A stretch of DNA of 64,000 nucleotides from Ichthyophonus hoferi (GCA_002751075.1 NAOQ01000015.1:267312-331311), one strand, 5' to 3'. Shown: positions 47,903 to 62,400, numbered from the stretch's first letter. Notes: generated by a model from the letters alone, not told the origin. Translations and numbers: made by a program.

Positions 47903-50900
47903 TACGATGGGAACACTGTCATAAGTGCAAAGACGCCATATAATAGGGCACAAGGATATCCAATCAAAAGGCGCTGATCACCCATCTCTAATACCAAGGC
48001 GAACATCTTAGCCGAGGATATAGTGCACCATAGTACACTAAATATGGTAAGAACCAATCCAAACATCTCCCTGCGCACCATATAGCGTGACCTGGTTAGT
48101 TGGCATATCTTTATTCCATAACCTATGTCTGGTTTTGTGTTCAATATTAATAGGTCACTACCTTTTATTTAACCAATTGATGAGAAGACATTATACATAT
48201 ATATTCCAGATATCCAATCATACATATCCTAATTGGCCCTAGACGTTTATAATGTGTGATCTAGATATATATATGTTCATTCACATAGCGGTCTATTTTT
48301 TTTTTCCATATATTCTCTTATAGCATTTTCAACTTATCTATATCTCTCTAGCTATCTCTTGATATATAGCATGTATAGTAAACAAATGCATACATATAGA
48401 TATATGCGTATATAAAGATTGTATATTAACTATATGATTAAAAAAAAAAATGAGAAAGAAAAACACATACGTGAGAGTGAAGACAATGGAAAATACTGAT
48501 AGAAGCACCATAGGGAGAAGGCAATATCCCAGAACACTGCATACACACTGCAGGCGGTAGATGGGTAGGTGAGTAGGTGTGTATACGATAGTATAAGGGT
48601 ATTGATGTATGTATATGGATATGTATGAGAGAGTCAATACAGCACATCATCTCAGAGGGCTAATGTAATGTGACATCTGCACCAATCCAAGAGCATCTCA
48701 AATAAGTTGTAATATAATTCCTATAATATCAGGCATAGGTAGTACTCAATATTGAGATAGGTATACAAGAACTATGCAGTAAAGAATCTCTGTAACATGA
48801 AGTCCTACTAAAATTGAAAGCCATAAAAATCATTAAGAATTATTTACATCCACGCACATAGATACATACACATATACACAAACATACATATATATACATA
48901 ACATATTCACATACACACACGTATACATACAGTAAAAGTCACGCCTTTCTCACTCATGAGATTTAGCAAACTGAAAATGCATCCACATCCTACCATGGCT
49001 ACCCCGTAGATGTAGCCGAATCTAACTTTGCCTGTCTGCGATTGGCAATTGTTAATTAGTACAATTAGTACAATCATTACATTATCTAATTGTTATTATT
49101 GGTAGAAAATAAAAATAAGGGCCAATGATTGTTAAGCACCTTGAACTGCTAACCAGCAGAAACAATACTTTAATATTTAAGAATTATATAATGCTACAAA
49201 TAATTCATGAAAAATGATCTATCATATGGTTTATTAAACATTTACATTGCTTCTTAAAAATTAATAAGCAATTATGATTGGACGCGACGGGACCCAGTTT
49301 CATGTTTAAAAACATATATGATATGTCTATCATGGGATAAAAGGTGCTCATGTGGTTTATTGGCCAGTTGTCATCTTCATGACGCATTAATAATGTGCGG
49401 TGTCCTACTGCTAGACTAGTTTAATACTAAAATTACGTAACCAATAAAAGATGAACATTCACACCTAGAAAGAATGATTCGTCATTAATGATTTGAGTAT
49501 TAGGGAGTGGCCAAACTATTTATTAACTCAGCACTATTGTCCAATTAAAAAAAGCCAAAAATCTTATCCAATGGAGATAATATAATATTAGTGGTTCAAT
49601 GGTAATCTTCTAGCCTATGCCTTTATATATATATATATGTAGGACTGGGTATGGGTATAAAACAATATGTGCAGGTAAACTAGGATGGGATACATGGGAA
49701 GCAGCTATAGTAAAACGAATAATAACAATATTAATAAGAACAACAGCAATAACAATAATCAAAACCAACTTAACCACAAAGATAATAATAATAATCACAA
49801 TAATAGTAATAGTAACAGTGACAATCAATAGCTACAATAACCATAACGGTAACACAGAGTGTGTATAAAAAGCCTAAAGGAATATAACACCAACCATTAA
49901 CAAGAACATGCCATAGGCCAGACAGAACATTAAAGGGCCGGCCAAATCAGTGTCGTCCATTAAGTTGGCCTCTCCTTTTTTCAATGGGTTAAGGCCCATT
50001 ACAGCCTGCATGTACGTATGTATAAGAGAGAAAGACATGAGTAAACGAGAACGCATTCAAGTGGACAGGTGTACATTCAGATATGTATGCATGTATGATA
50101 CTATGTATATATGTATGTATGTACGCATAGAGGCTACCCATACATGTATGTGATTGGGTCTAAGCTATGCATTATGTATCAATCCAATACATCCCTCCCA
50201 CTTCAACATCACCTAATAACCAATGATACCCCGCCAATGCCGTTGCATGATCATCCGCCAATCAATAACGATGTTAACAAATTGCTAATGAGTTCGCCGA
50301 CTGTAAATAAAATTTTCATGACACCTTGATACAAAGAAAAAGAGATAATATAGAGTATCTGATAAATATATAGTATAAAGGTAGTATATATTCGTGGTTA
50401 CTGATAAGATCAGGTAAAGACAAGGAGATAAAAGGAGAGGGTGATAATGAACCAAACATAACCTCGATCTCGATCTAGATCGACCGCCACATTACCTTAT
50501 GTCTAATCTGATCAAAGTTGATTTCCAGTTCTGCAAGGAATGTTTCAGTGTTGGTTCACCCTATATCCCTATAGCACCATCTCATAAACCACCCCCCATG
50601 CCTGGAATTACTTTAATATTCCCTCCTACATATGTAGTATGGCTTACCTCTTGGTGGCTAACCAATGAGAAAATACATGGTAGTATATATGAACTGAGCA
50701 CTGGTCACACCCATATAGAGTACAGGTATAGTTAGGTAGGTACATTGCAGATACTAGATAGACTATATATATATATATACCTGTACCAATACCAACCACT
50801 TGCAATAGTTGAGCCATGTATCGAAATGTTCACCTAATCTAAAGTTTAATGCACCAACGCTATTGGCTAAAAGTACATACCTTCCAAAAGAGAGGGTTCG

Positions 50901-52028
50901 TCATCAAAGGATGCGTAGTCTTGGGGTGGGGCAAACATAGATGCAGCTGTATGAAAAGAAAATGCTAAATCTTAACGGTCCTTGCTTACTGAGTACTAGT
51001 TTATCGTGTTTATTGACATCTATAAGACCATATTTGGTTACTTTCTCTCCAACCAATACCATTATACGTAACTAGTGTGATAGCCAATGATAGCCAATAT
51101 ATATTTTCCTATATAGGCTAGTAAGTGCCTTAGTCCTATCGATGTGTGCGCCTTGTAGATCTTAACACCAGGGCCTATCACTTTATCAGATTATTAATCC
51201 TATAGACATGTATAACATATACACACATCGAAACACACACATACCCATACACGTATACACATATGCACACATCCAATCCAACGATCCTGTATATACATAT
51301 ATACATGTACATATATATTATATACAGTAGAGAAATACTTACACATGCCCGGTTCACTAAAAGCTCCCCCCTCCCCTCCCGAGGGATATCCTGATGCATA
51401 GCCAGATGAGGACTGTGTCCCGTTGGTTTATTAAAATACTTAGTACCAGGTTACTATAGATTGACCATGGTTGACAGCCTTTACACTAGTACCATCCCTT
51501 ATTGGTGTCACTATGGCAACACAGCAGAAATGCCATAGGCGAAAGGGTACAAATATCACATACCCGCATATATATAAGCAATATACATATAAATAATATG
51601 CACGTAAATAATATATACATATCAATGCTATATACATAAAAATAACATATGCATATATAACAATATAAAGAAACATGCATATATTCTATCTCTTAAATTG
51701 GTTGTCTTTCAAGTCACCTAGCAACCCTCACATTCACAGTCCGATGAAAGAAAAAATACATGTGAACTACCATCATAAATAAAAATACATAAACTACTAC
51801 TTTACCCAAAATCTATATGTAAATTTAAAATTTTCTATAAGAAAATAACATAAAAACCATTTGTTCCTTGTCGCACAAATGATATAATTGATATACAAAT
51901 ATCCATGAAACATACGCATATACAAAACAACCTACACTATTGTACCCGGTAAAGTCTTGAAACTGTAAATCATACATTCCCCCACCTCCAGTTGTAGGTT
52001 GGTGTGCGTTAGGGTCATAGTAGGCCAT
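47902..52028 (-). CDS. YIPF5: YIPF5 / Yip1-type Golgi membrane protein
   Basis: This is a Yip1-domain multi-pass protein of ER-Golgi membranes involved in vesicle transport. Eight coding exons on the minus strand fit in frame: 52,028-51,936; 51,412-51,343; 50,946-50,881; 50,530-50,496; 50,005-49,895; 49,035-48,931; 48,547-48,471; 48,070-47,902. They give 241 residues, against 257 in human YIPF5. The cytosolic N-terminus is Gly/Tyr/Ser-rich, followed by the conserved SFDDEPSLLEELEINFDQI and the signature DDTDLAGPLMFCLAYG. Membrane segments include MFCLAYGMFLLM, FGYIYGVAMVGCGCIFSLL, SVLGYCLLPMVLLSVFSIV and the final GYPCALLYGVFALMTVF. The order and spacing match YIPF5 closely. Exons 2 to 4 are tiny (35-70 bp), so their boundaries rest on frame, splice sites and similarity together. 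Confidence 0.94.
49715..49855 (+). repeat. AAY trinucleotide-rich stretch in YIPF5 intron 5
   Basis: An imperfect run of AAT/AAC/AAG/AGT triplets fills this segment of the intron between coding exons 5 and 6. It gives spurious Thr/Ile-rich frames. Confidence 0.75.
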
Positions 52029-52462
52029 GCTTAGTAATAGTTTGTACGATGGAAGGAGATATACTTAGTAGTAGTTATTTACTCTAACTACTTCTTTAGA
52101 AACATACGCAGGTAAACGGTAAACAGAGATGAAATTAAAGTTATATATATAAATATAGTGAAGAAAACGCCAGTAAAATGGACGAAGATAGAAAAGAAAT
52201 AATAACTATAATTAATAATATTAATATTATATTATATTTATATATTTCGTATCCAAGTTATATAGTGTTATGTTGTAGTTATTATTATTGTTGACGGGAG
52301 GGTAGAGAAAAATAGATAATTAATTACGGTATTACATTACGGTGATAAATACCTAATAATATAGTCTAGAATCATCTTTAAAAGGTTTAAAGATAAAAAA
52401 CATATAGTTAATTAGATAAAAATTAAATGTAATTAGTGGTCATTAGATAAATCGACATGTCC

Positions 52463-52653
52463 TCCGAAAGCCATAAACCCAGAATCTACTTACCAAGTAG
52501 TTCCAGTGTGTAATATAATCTTAAGAAATTAACTAATTCTATGTTTCATAATTACTACACAAGATGAAATCCACAGCAGGTTATTCCGAATGCCATAAAT
52601 AAACCAAGAATATACTTATCAAGTAGTTCCAGTGTAATATAATCTTAAGACAT
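52463..52653 (+). repeat. 68-bp direct repeat, two copies
   Basis: The first copy starts CCGAAAGCCATAAA at 52,463 and the second CCGAATGCCATAAA at 52,585. Both contain AAGTAGTTCCAGTGT and TAATATAATCTTAAGA. They are separated by about 54 bp and differ by a few substitutions and small gaps. Confidence 0.85.
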
Positions 52654-52899
52654 TGGTTGATTCTCTGTTATTCCCTGCAGACATACTGACTTATTAATAG
52701 CAGATGAGGCTGATACCTATCATACTTAATATTTATAGAAATACATTATTTTTTTTTCATTAGCATAGTGCAATTTATTTTAACTACTGTGCGATAACAT
52801 CACAATAAAATTTCAAGCATCAAAATAACTGTAAATTAAAACGTCAAGGCGAGATAATTAAAAATTATTGTTATGATAATTCAAAACTACTAGCCTAGG

Positions 52900-52907
52900 T
52901 GACGTCA
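52900..52907. promoter_or_regulatory. TGACGTCA (CRE/ATF-type) site 1
   Basis: A perfect eight-base palindrome identical to the consensus bound by CREB/ATF-family bZIP proteins, in the YIPF5/DHX38 divergent region. Binding is inferred from consensus only. Confidence 0.5.
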
Positions 52908-53151
52908 AATTATGTCTATTGATTTGATATATATCCACACATCAATAACGTATTGGATTTTAAAACTAGACTGATAAATATTTATATATATAATATATTA
53001 AACGTAACAATAAAATACATTTTTATTATAAAAAAAAGGTAACGGTTAAATAAAGTGATAAAGTCAAGGTAGAACAATTATGGAATCATAATTATAAATT
53101 ATAGGTATACTGTACTATTATGCTATTGCAACTTACAACAACCAACCAAGG

Positions 53152-53159
53152 TGACGTCA
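53152..53159. promoter_or_regulatory. TGACGTCA (CRE/ATF-type) site 2
   Basis: A second perfect palindrome, preceded by AAGG, as the first is preceded by TAGG. It lies about 255 bp upstream of the DHX38 start codon. Confidence 0.55.
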
Positions 53160-53183
53160 TAACATAAAAAGTCTATTCCAAAG

Positions 53184-53191
53184 TGACGTCA
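53184..53191. promoter_or_regulatory. TGACGTCA (CRE/ATF-type) site 3
   Basis: A third perfect palindrome, 32 bp (about three helical turns) from site 2, so bound proteins would face the same side of the DNA. Confidence 0.55.
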
Positions 53192-53217
53192 TATATTGTT
53201 TATTTATAATAATATCG

Positions 53218-53222
<5 letters not shown>

Positions 53223-53254
<32 letters not shown>
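53223..53254. repeat. TA microsatellite upstream of DHX38
   Basis: Sixteen uninterrupted AT dinucleotides, ending about 160 bp before the DHX38 start codon. Confidence 0.95.
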
Positions 53255-53257
<3 letters not shown>

Positions 53258-53414
53258 ATGTAAATAGATATCAATACCCACATCAATACCCACATAAACA
53301 TACCTAACTAGAAGCACCTTTGTAAAGTGTGTTAATAATTATTCATATAATATCTATTATATATATTATATTATACACTGTTACAACCTGTCGGGTTCCA
53401 GAACACATAGGGTA

Positions 53415-56400
53415 ATGGCAGGGGAAAATAGAAAGGAGAAGGGCTCTCTACATGGTAAGGAGGGCTGCATGCTTTCCTTTCCCTTTGTCGTTTCATTGAA
53501 CATGCATTATTATATTATGTTATGTTATGTTATAGTATATTACAGTATATTTTACTATATTATGTTACTTTGTTGTGTACTATATCAAAGGACATTATAC
53601 TATGTATACAAACCATACATTATTATATTATATTATGATATATTACATACTTATATTACCTTACCTTACATTATATTATGGTATATTATGCTCTAATATA
53701 TTATACCTTATATGCAATCCAGACAATTTTTGGCCACAACTATCTAGTATTATTCATAATATACTTACCACATTAGCATGAACATACTATATATATATTT
53801 GTAGTAAATTATTGTCTATCATTAGGACTCCCTTTCTGCTGTATTATATATACATTAACATATTCTGCTCTTTCACCGTCATACTTTAATATCCACACAT
53901 TGTTACTATTGCTATTTACCACTATAGTTATATTAGGTATTATATTTTATTGATAATATCCTGGCCCTTATTTATCATTCAATGGTGTGGCTTGATATAC
54001 CTAGATCCACTCCTCCCCTCCGTTCTCGCTACACATATATACTCACATATTTACAGTTATAAATGTATGCATTCGCTTGCAGACACAAGAACATCTGATT
54101 ATGTATTATATACGTGCATTTATCTGCAGATGTATACCAATCACACATAACATAACCGGAGGTACATATACAAAGACACACCTTTTTTTTCTCTTTATCA
54201 ATAGGTACATATTTTTATGCAAATACTATTACCTACATACACCCATATTTTTTCTCTCCTTCATACACACACATACCTTTTCAAAATTGTTTACACCAAA
54301 TAATTTTAAACAATACGGTAATATTATACACCAATCAAAGATTACATAGAAATGTCATACACCAATCATATACCGCATGTTACTATTATGTACACCAATT
54401 ATATATCATACATTAAGTACAGATACCAATAGTAGACCAAACACTAATAACATTAAATCCAATCAGAGGAGGCACCTGAACGTTTGGTCATTCCCTCCTA
54501 TAGCCAAGGTGGACTAATTAAAAAGGGTGGCTTGGCCCGACCCGATACCCTACGGGCCGTGTTTAAAGCACCTGAACCAAAGGTATCTCTTCTAGGATTG
54601 GATAAATTAGCCCAGGCTAAACGGGCTACCAATGAAAAGGCAAAGGAAGCGAATGCAGCAAAGGCAACATTGCTGACGTTCTCATTGGATGATGATAGTT
54701 CAAGAGAGGGAAAGGGGTCGGAGGAGGAGAGCGAAAGAGATAGGGATAGAAGACGAGAGAGGGAGGGGGGCGAGAGGCATTACAGAGCGAATAAGATCAC
54801 AGATACACCGTCACATCCCGGGGGAGTTAATGAAGATGTGAAGGAGAGGATGATGGAGAGGGCAAGAAGGAGAGAGATGACTATTAGTGCTAGTAGCTCT
54901 AGGGATAATAGGGCCCGTGATAGGGAGCCAATGAGAGATAGGGTGAGCAGGGGACGGTTTGATAGGGATAGAGAAAGAGACAGAGAGAGAGACAGAGATA
55001 GAGATAGAGATAGAGATAGTAATAGAGGCAGAGAGTATGAGAGGGATAAAGGAAGAGGGAGAGAGGGAGAGAGGGAAAGAGACTATAGTGCACAAGGGAA
55101 GAGGGAGAGAGAGGATTACGTGTCAAGCAACAAATTACATTCCAGAGCTCATGGTGGGTACTATGATTTGATTGGCTGAAAGGAAGGGGCCATGTTGTAG
55201 CATCTATTACACGTTAACTATCGGGATTGTAATTGGTGCATTATTTATTTATTTGTATATTTAATGTTTAATGTTTTATTTTTAACTTTTTTTATTTATT
55301 TATTGGTTTTCTCTCGCAGCTGACTAGTGATTGGAGGTTATTTATATTGAAACCCCTTTGTCTATAGGTGATATAGTCGTAGATGCTATATTATAATTGG
55401 ATGGTAGTGTGGCTTTATCTTATATATTATTGGAGTCTAGTCTACCTAGCCAAACTTGCCTTCTACATGTACACAGCATATCTACACAGGTGTAAAACTT
55501 TAAAAATAATATCTATATTCTTATTGGATTTTAATATATTAATAGCCAATGTAGCTTCTTTCTATAGCAAGTGGGTACCATAGTAGTTGTTTACATGCTC
55601 CGGACTCCCTTCCTCCCAGACCTACGAACCCCTTCTCGCTCAGGATGGGATGATAATGGGCATACCCCACGACATGATGGTAGTTGGAGGTATGTAGTTT
55701 CCCTCTCCCTCTCCCTCCCTTTCCCATTTATGACCCATTGGCTAGTAAAGAGAGATACGTCACTTTATAGGACATAAGGCTATATGTTTGGGTTGGCCCA
55801 GAGCTATATTTCGACTCTTGTGTGTTGCCTTTCAATCTCTGATATAGATCGACTATAATCTTATATTATAATATGCCACTAATCTGTTCGCACTCTATTG
55901 TACCTATTCCAATGGTTGAAGTTTTAATAATATAGTAAGAAATGGGTAATATATTGTATCCTATCCTATCCTATCATATTGTAATGGATTATATCTTATC
56001 ATGTTGTGTTGTATCGTATCGTATCATATCATATCATATTATATCATATCATACCATTTCATATCATATCCTATCATATCATAACATTTCATATCCTATC
56101 ATATCCTATCATATTATGTTAAATCATATCATATCATATCATACTATATCATATCATATTATATCATATCATACCATACCAAATCATACCATATCATATC
56201 ATATCATATCATACCATATCATATCATACCATTTCATACCATATCATATCATATCATACCATATCATATTATACCATACCATATCATATTATATCATTTC
56301 ATACCATACCATATCATATTATTTCATATCATATCATTTCGTATTATCCTGTTGCTAATCACCCTCTCTCGTTCTTTTATCTTCCATTTATAGCTATGGT

Positions 56401-59400
56401 TTTATTGCGAAATACTGGCATAAAATTGGAATTTTGGGATTTCAAAATATATTTGCAAATCGCCATATATATATTGCAGTTTACCAATATGGTCTGCTAT
56501 TTTTAAAATTATAACAGTATATTAAGGGATGCCTGGAGAATGATTTTTAAAACTAGCACTCTATAGGGAAGGAATTATCCAATATCATGTTTTACATATA
56601 TAGGTAACCAGGTCATTGGTCCATTCTCTAATTTATATATTTTAAAATATTAATAAACACACCCACCAATTATTTCACATATATTTCGTAAGGTAAGCAG
56701 CTACTAATTTCTGGTCAGATGAAATCCGTTTTATATAATTACTAATTACACTATTCATACATATGTTAGATCTTGAATTTACAGGCCACAGTTTTCCACA
56801 CTTCACATACTGCACATTATATAAAAATAAACTGTCTTATTATTTCATCAAAAGGTCACTACATATCTTGACTATTTCATGATTAGATACCAATCAGGAA
56901 GTTTCTTTTTATCAGTGAATCTAGCCAATAGGATTCTGTGTATGTACATTTGCTGGTTGTATAGCTTCTAATTAGTATCGAGTGATGCCCATGTAATTAC
57001 CATATTTAGTAGTATTTGATTGCATAAGGCGAAATGGGACTAAAGGTATAGGAGCTATCAAGGAATAATAATGCATAACCACCATTATGCTGCACGCTAT
57101 AGATCGCCTGCACCAGCGCGATCTATGGCCGACACACCCTTTTCGCAATCTACCCCTTATACCCCCGCCGGCGCCACCGATGATACGTAGGCGGTTTTTG
57201 TAGTGTTGTAGTGCATCATGTTATATTATATATACTATATTGCATTATGTTATATGGTATTGTGTTGTATTAACATTATATTGTATTATGTTTTATTATT
57301 TTAGTATAGTGTTGTATTGTATTATATATTATATCATATTATATTATTATAATAGATTAGTTTGTCTTGTATCGTATTGTTATCACATTGTATTGCATTA
57401 TATTATATTTTATGGCAGTGTGTTGTACTTTATTTTATGGTATCCTATTGTATTGTATTGTATCTTACTTCATTATATTATATTATATTATTATATTATA
57501 TTATATTATATTATATTATATTATATTATATTGTATTTGATTTGATTTTATTATATTATCTTATATTACATTGCACCGTATCTAGGTGTGTTTGTACCTT
57601 ATAGGCTAGACGCTGTATGCCGTAGATTTTATACCTTTTGTTTTATATATGGTCCTCTTTATTATACGGGTGGGATTGGGTGATATTTTTATTAAAATTG
57701 TCCTTTTTACACCTGTTTGTTCAATCTGAAACTACCACCCTATGATCTATTTATAGATAAGTTTATATAGTAATATTACTCTTATTATTAATATATTTTG
57801 TATTATATTGTCACTCATACATGTATATCACTATTCTACTGCGGTAATAATAATGTAATAATAATAATAATAATAATAATAATAGTAATAGTAGTAGTAG
57901 TCATAATAATAAGAATAGTAATAAGAATAGTAATAGTAATAGTAATATTAATAGTAATAATAAATATTAACAGGTATACTAATCATACTCTATACTATTA
58001 TTACTATTATTAGCATAATTAATTATAGTCCTGACAACCAGCACTCTGATTACAAATACCCCCAACCTATTGGTCCACAGGAGGAAGGATATGGCTACAC
58101 CAATCGCTACGCCATCTTACAGATACAATGAATGGGCAGGTATGAGTGGCTGTAGATATCTATATATGGAATAGGGCTGAGGGCCCAGGGCCCACTTTAT
58201 AGATACGATTCTTTCTCTTTCCATATCTAGCTATCTGTGTATATATCTACGTATCACATTTTACCAGTAGATAACCTCTGAATATACCAACTATACAAAT
58301 GAGAACCCCCTTGATGATCAAGATATTCTTTGAATCTGATTGACTTTTAGTGGCTGTGTAACCAATTATGTCTTCTTGTTATACACATACACGATTATAT
58401 ATATCGTTATATTTATATAGTTATATACATATATTTATATATATACACTTGCACACAAGCATACACACATATATATATGTGGCTTACCAATCAAACACCT
58501 TAACCATAGTGGAAGGGGATGGGTGATTGGTTTTAGCTGTAATGCTGCACGTGTATACGAGTCTAATGTACCAATGGGTGGCCAGTATTAAAATAATAAT
58601 TATCTTAGTACCTTTCTCACACTTCTCTGATTACGCATTGCTTATCTTAATTAAAGCCAACCTTCTATAATTTTAAAACATCCTATTATTATGCTTATTC
58701 TTCCTATATATATATATATTTAAAAATAAATATTGAATCTGCGTATCATTGGTTCATTATATTGTACAGTATAACATAATACACTATAACTAATACAATA
58801 TAACATAATACACTATAGCATAATACAATATAACATAATACACTATAACGTAATACAATATAACATAATACAATATAACATAATACAATATAACGTAATA
58901 CACTATAACATAATACACTATAACATAATACAATATAACATAATACAATATAGTATAATACACTATAACATAATACACTATAACATATAACATAATACAA
59001 TATAACATAATACAATATAACATAATACACTATAACGTAATATAATATAACGTAATACACTATAACATAGTACAATATAACATAATACAATATAATATAA
59101 TACACTATAACATAATACACTATACCATAATACACTATAACATAATACAATATAACATAATGCAATATAACATAATACAATATAACATAATACAACATAA
59201 CATAATACACTATAACATAATACAATGTAACATAATACACTATAACATAATACAATATAACATAATACACTATAGCATAATACAACATAACATAATACAC
59301 TATAATATAATACAATATAACATAGTACAATACAACAATATTATATAACATAATACACTATGACTATCTCCCTGACCATTCCTATCTCGTTAGATAATCG

Positions 59401-62400
59401 CAAATCAATTGGCGCGACACCCCAAGTGTCACGTGGCCGTGAGGATGATGATGAGGGTGATACCTTTGCGACCAAGGAGGACAAAGAGATGTGGGACGAA
59501 GAACAAAGACAATTGGATCGCTTGTGGTATCAAAATGACGAAGGCAACGAGGCAGAAAACGACCCGTTTAATGATGCTGTGGGTATATGTGCTAAGTTAT
59601 ATATATTTATATTTATCGATATAGTACATTAGTACATAGTATCTATTTATCTCTTTAATCTTTCAGTCACAAGAGGTTGTTATATTATAATATGTATATA
59701 CATACCTTCATAAACTCTTCTTCCTTTATTACATTAGATACTATATATATATCTGTGTGTTTATGTATAGTTTTGTTTTGTATGATACTTCTGCATATAT
59801 ATATGTTATGTGCTACAAACATTATTTAATCCATTTCTTTTGACTTAATATTATATTCTACTATTTTACTATATTCTATTTCCTGACTTTATTATACTCA
59901 TTGGTTGTATGCCACTATTCCTGGTTAGTGACATTTAGCAGCAATATCACCTAAGTTTTAATCTCCTTAGTTCTTTCTCTCTCCCTACAGGACTTCATTG
60001 AAAAGAAGGAGGCGGAGGTCAAAAAGAAAATTGTGAAGAGAGAATCTGCATTACGTAGACAAGTGAGTGTGATTGGTTTAGAAATGGTTACGTGACTACT
60101 TCGTTTCTTATTGGCGGATAAAAGTCTGTACATATGGGCATCTAGTATATAGTATACATAGAAAGTAACCCTACCCATCATAGACAAATCAAATGATTGG
60201 TAACTTGTTTCTGATCAACCTCATAGCAAAATTTCATTAGTTATTGTTGCCTATCCATGTATATGTATTTATATATAGCATATGCAATATCTAATAATAG
60301 AAGTTTACAGATTAATCAAGATAACGATCGGTGGGAGACCAATCGCATGCTTACTAGTGGAGTAGTGCAAAAGGTATGCTTTCTAGTGATTGGCCTGTTA
60401 ATTACCTCGTTATTTCTCTTCATAGCATACTAGTTTTATTATGTATATGGGATACATATCATATATGATATAATATAAGAAATATAATAGATATAGTGTA
60501 ATATAATGTAATAGATATACTATAATGTAATGGATATAATATAATATAATGCAATACGTATAATTTAATATATGTAATAGATACAATATAATGTAATAAA
60601 TATAATATAATATAATAGATACCATATAATGCAATAGATATAATGTAATATAATAGATATAATACAATGTAATATGTAATAGATATAATATAATATAATA
60701 AATATAATCTACTATACTTTAGGCAATATAAGTCAATACAATCTATATTGTAATATCTTGTATAATATATTACCACACCTTATATTGTATGGCATTGTAT
60801 ATATGTGATTATATCATGTATTACACTATCCAGTATAATGTATATAGTGTACTATCCTATCAACATACTCGGATATAACCATTAAAAAGTAGTCCAAGAT
60901 ACTTCATAGGGCAAGAATAAACGACCGAATATCGGTTTTCTGTAAATTAGTAAATTTTGAAATTGAAATGGGGTTTATAGGTAAGCTTTGACGAAGACAT
61001 TGATGACGATGTAGAGATCCGCGTGCATCTATTGGTTAAAAATGTAGTACCTCCCTTCCTAGATGGCCGAATTACATTTACTAAGCAGCCAGGTTAGTGA
61101 GTTTGATTGGTTAATTTAAAATATCAAAACATTTAGTACTTTTGTTTTAGTATTCTACCTATTATATATGGTGTGCGTGTTTTGTTGGTATTTGCTTACA
61201 CGCATACACACTGTTATATGTAATTTCCAAATATATATACCGAAGTGTATTTAATGTATGCATATATGTATGTATATATATTTATATTTAATGCATGTAT
61301 ATATGAATTTAATGTATATATGTCAGACCTGCCCAAATGTCCACCACCATTGTATTGTCGCACACCTATTTGCTCCCTAGTGTATTATTTCTATTTGCGC
61401 TATAGGCTATCTACAGGTTACTTGTCCTATATATCTCCTTATATGAGCTGTGTAGACAGATCCAGGTCTAGCCAGGATTGCTAGTATTATCTTTATTATT
61501 TATTATGGTGTTTTTTTTAAAAAAAAATACTTTTTAAATATTTTAATATATTTAATGTTTTAAGTATCGAGACTGTAAGATAAAAGATAACGAAAGACAA
61601 ATTAGGAAGAAATGATCCAATACTATTGGAGGAATATGGCAATTGAAATTAAAGCAATAATCTACCATGTGAAACCATTTAAAAACATTCTAAAATGTTG
61701 GTGGGATAGTGTGAATACACATGCATACATACATATATTTTATCGTGGCTGTATGTCTATAGACACTATATCTATTTATATACACAGTATTTTTTTATCA
61801 CATCACAATTAAAGATTCTAATCCATTGCTCCAGAACCCGTAATCCCCGTCAAAGATCCCACCTCAGATCTAGCCATCATATCCCGAAAAGGCAGTGCGG
61901 TAATGATTTCTCAACTATTGTATTGGTGTATATACGTAGAATTTGTACGGATGAGATGGATTTTATCCAATTAGAACATGCTGCACCTTTCCATTTAACT
62001 CAATAATAATCCTTTTAATTTTTGTTTAATAGATAGACCGATTGGTGCTAATAATTATAATAATTATAATTATATAGTAATAATATTAATGACATTAGAT
62101 TTAGTAAGATTGCTTTAACTAGTTATTTATACTGGTTTCCAAGATAGATAGATGGATAGGTGGATAAATGGATAGAGAGAGAGAAAGAAAGAGATAGATA
62201 CAATCTGACCCTACCCGCTTACAGCTCGTAAAAGAAATGAGAGAGAAGAAGGACCGAGTGAAAGGACAGGCTAAATATTGGGAACTTGCTGGCAGTCGAT
62301 TGGGTGATATTATGGGGGTTAAGGAGGCCCCAGATGTAAGAACCACTGATGATTGGCCTTTAGTGCTTATTGGGGTTTATTTGTTTTATCTCTTGGTTTC

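Larger units (their letters stand above)
52029..53414. promoter_or_regulatory. Divergent promoter region, YIPF5 / DHX38
   Basis: The two start codons are 1.39 kb apart, head to head. The region has a 68-bp direct repeat (52,463-52,530 and about 52,585-52,653), three perfect TGACGTCA palindromes and a long TA microsatellite (53,223-53,254). No coding exon is recognised. It very probably drives both genes. Confidence 0.65.

Noticed and set aside
47705-47977. Small plus-strand gene opposite the YIPF5 3' end
   Set aside because: Its frame partly overlaps YIPF5 exon 8 on the other strand and has no recognisable features.
55942-56358. 138-codon frame of His-Ile-Ser-Tyr repeats
   Set aside because: It is the ATATC pentanucleotide satellite read in frame.
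58746-59351. 201-codon open frame on the minus strand, Tyr/Val/Ile/Leu-rich
   Set aside because: It is the translation of the 15-bp intronic minisatellite, has no family similarity and lies inside an intron of DHX38.
58757-59356. CRISPR-like array
   Set aside because: Units are contiguous 15-bp tandem repeats without unique spacers, in a eukaryotic intron.
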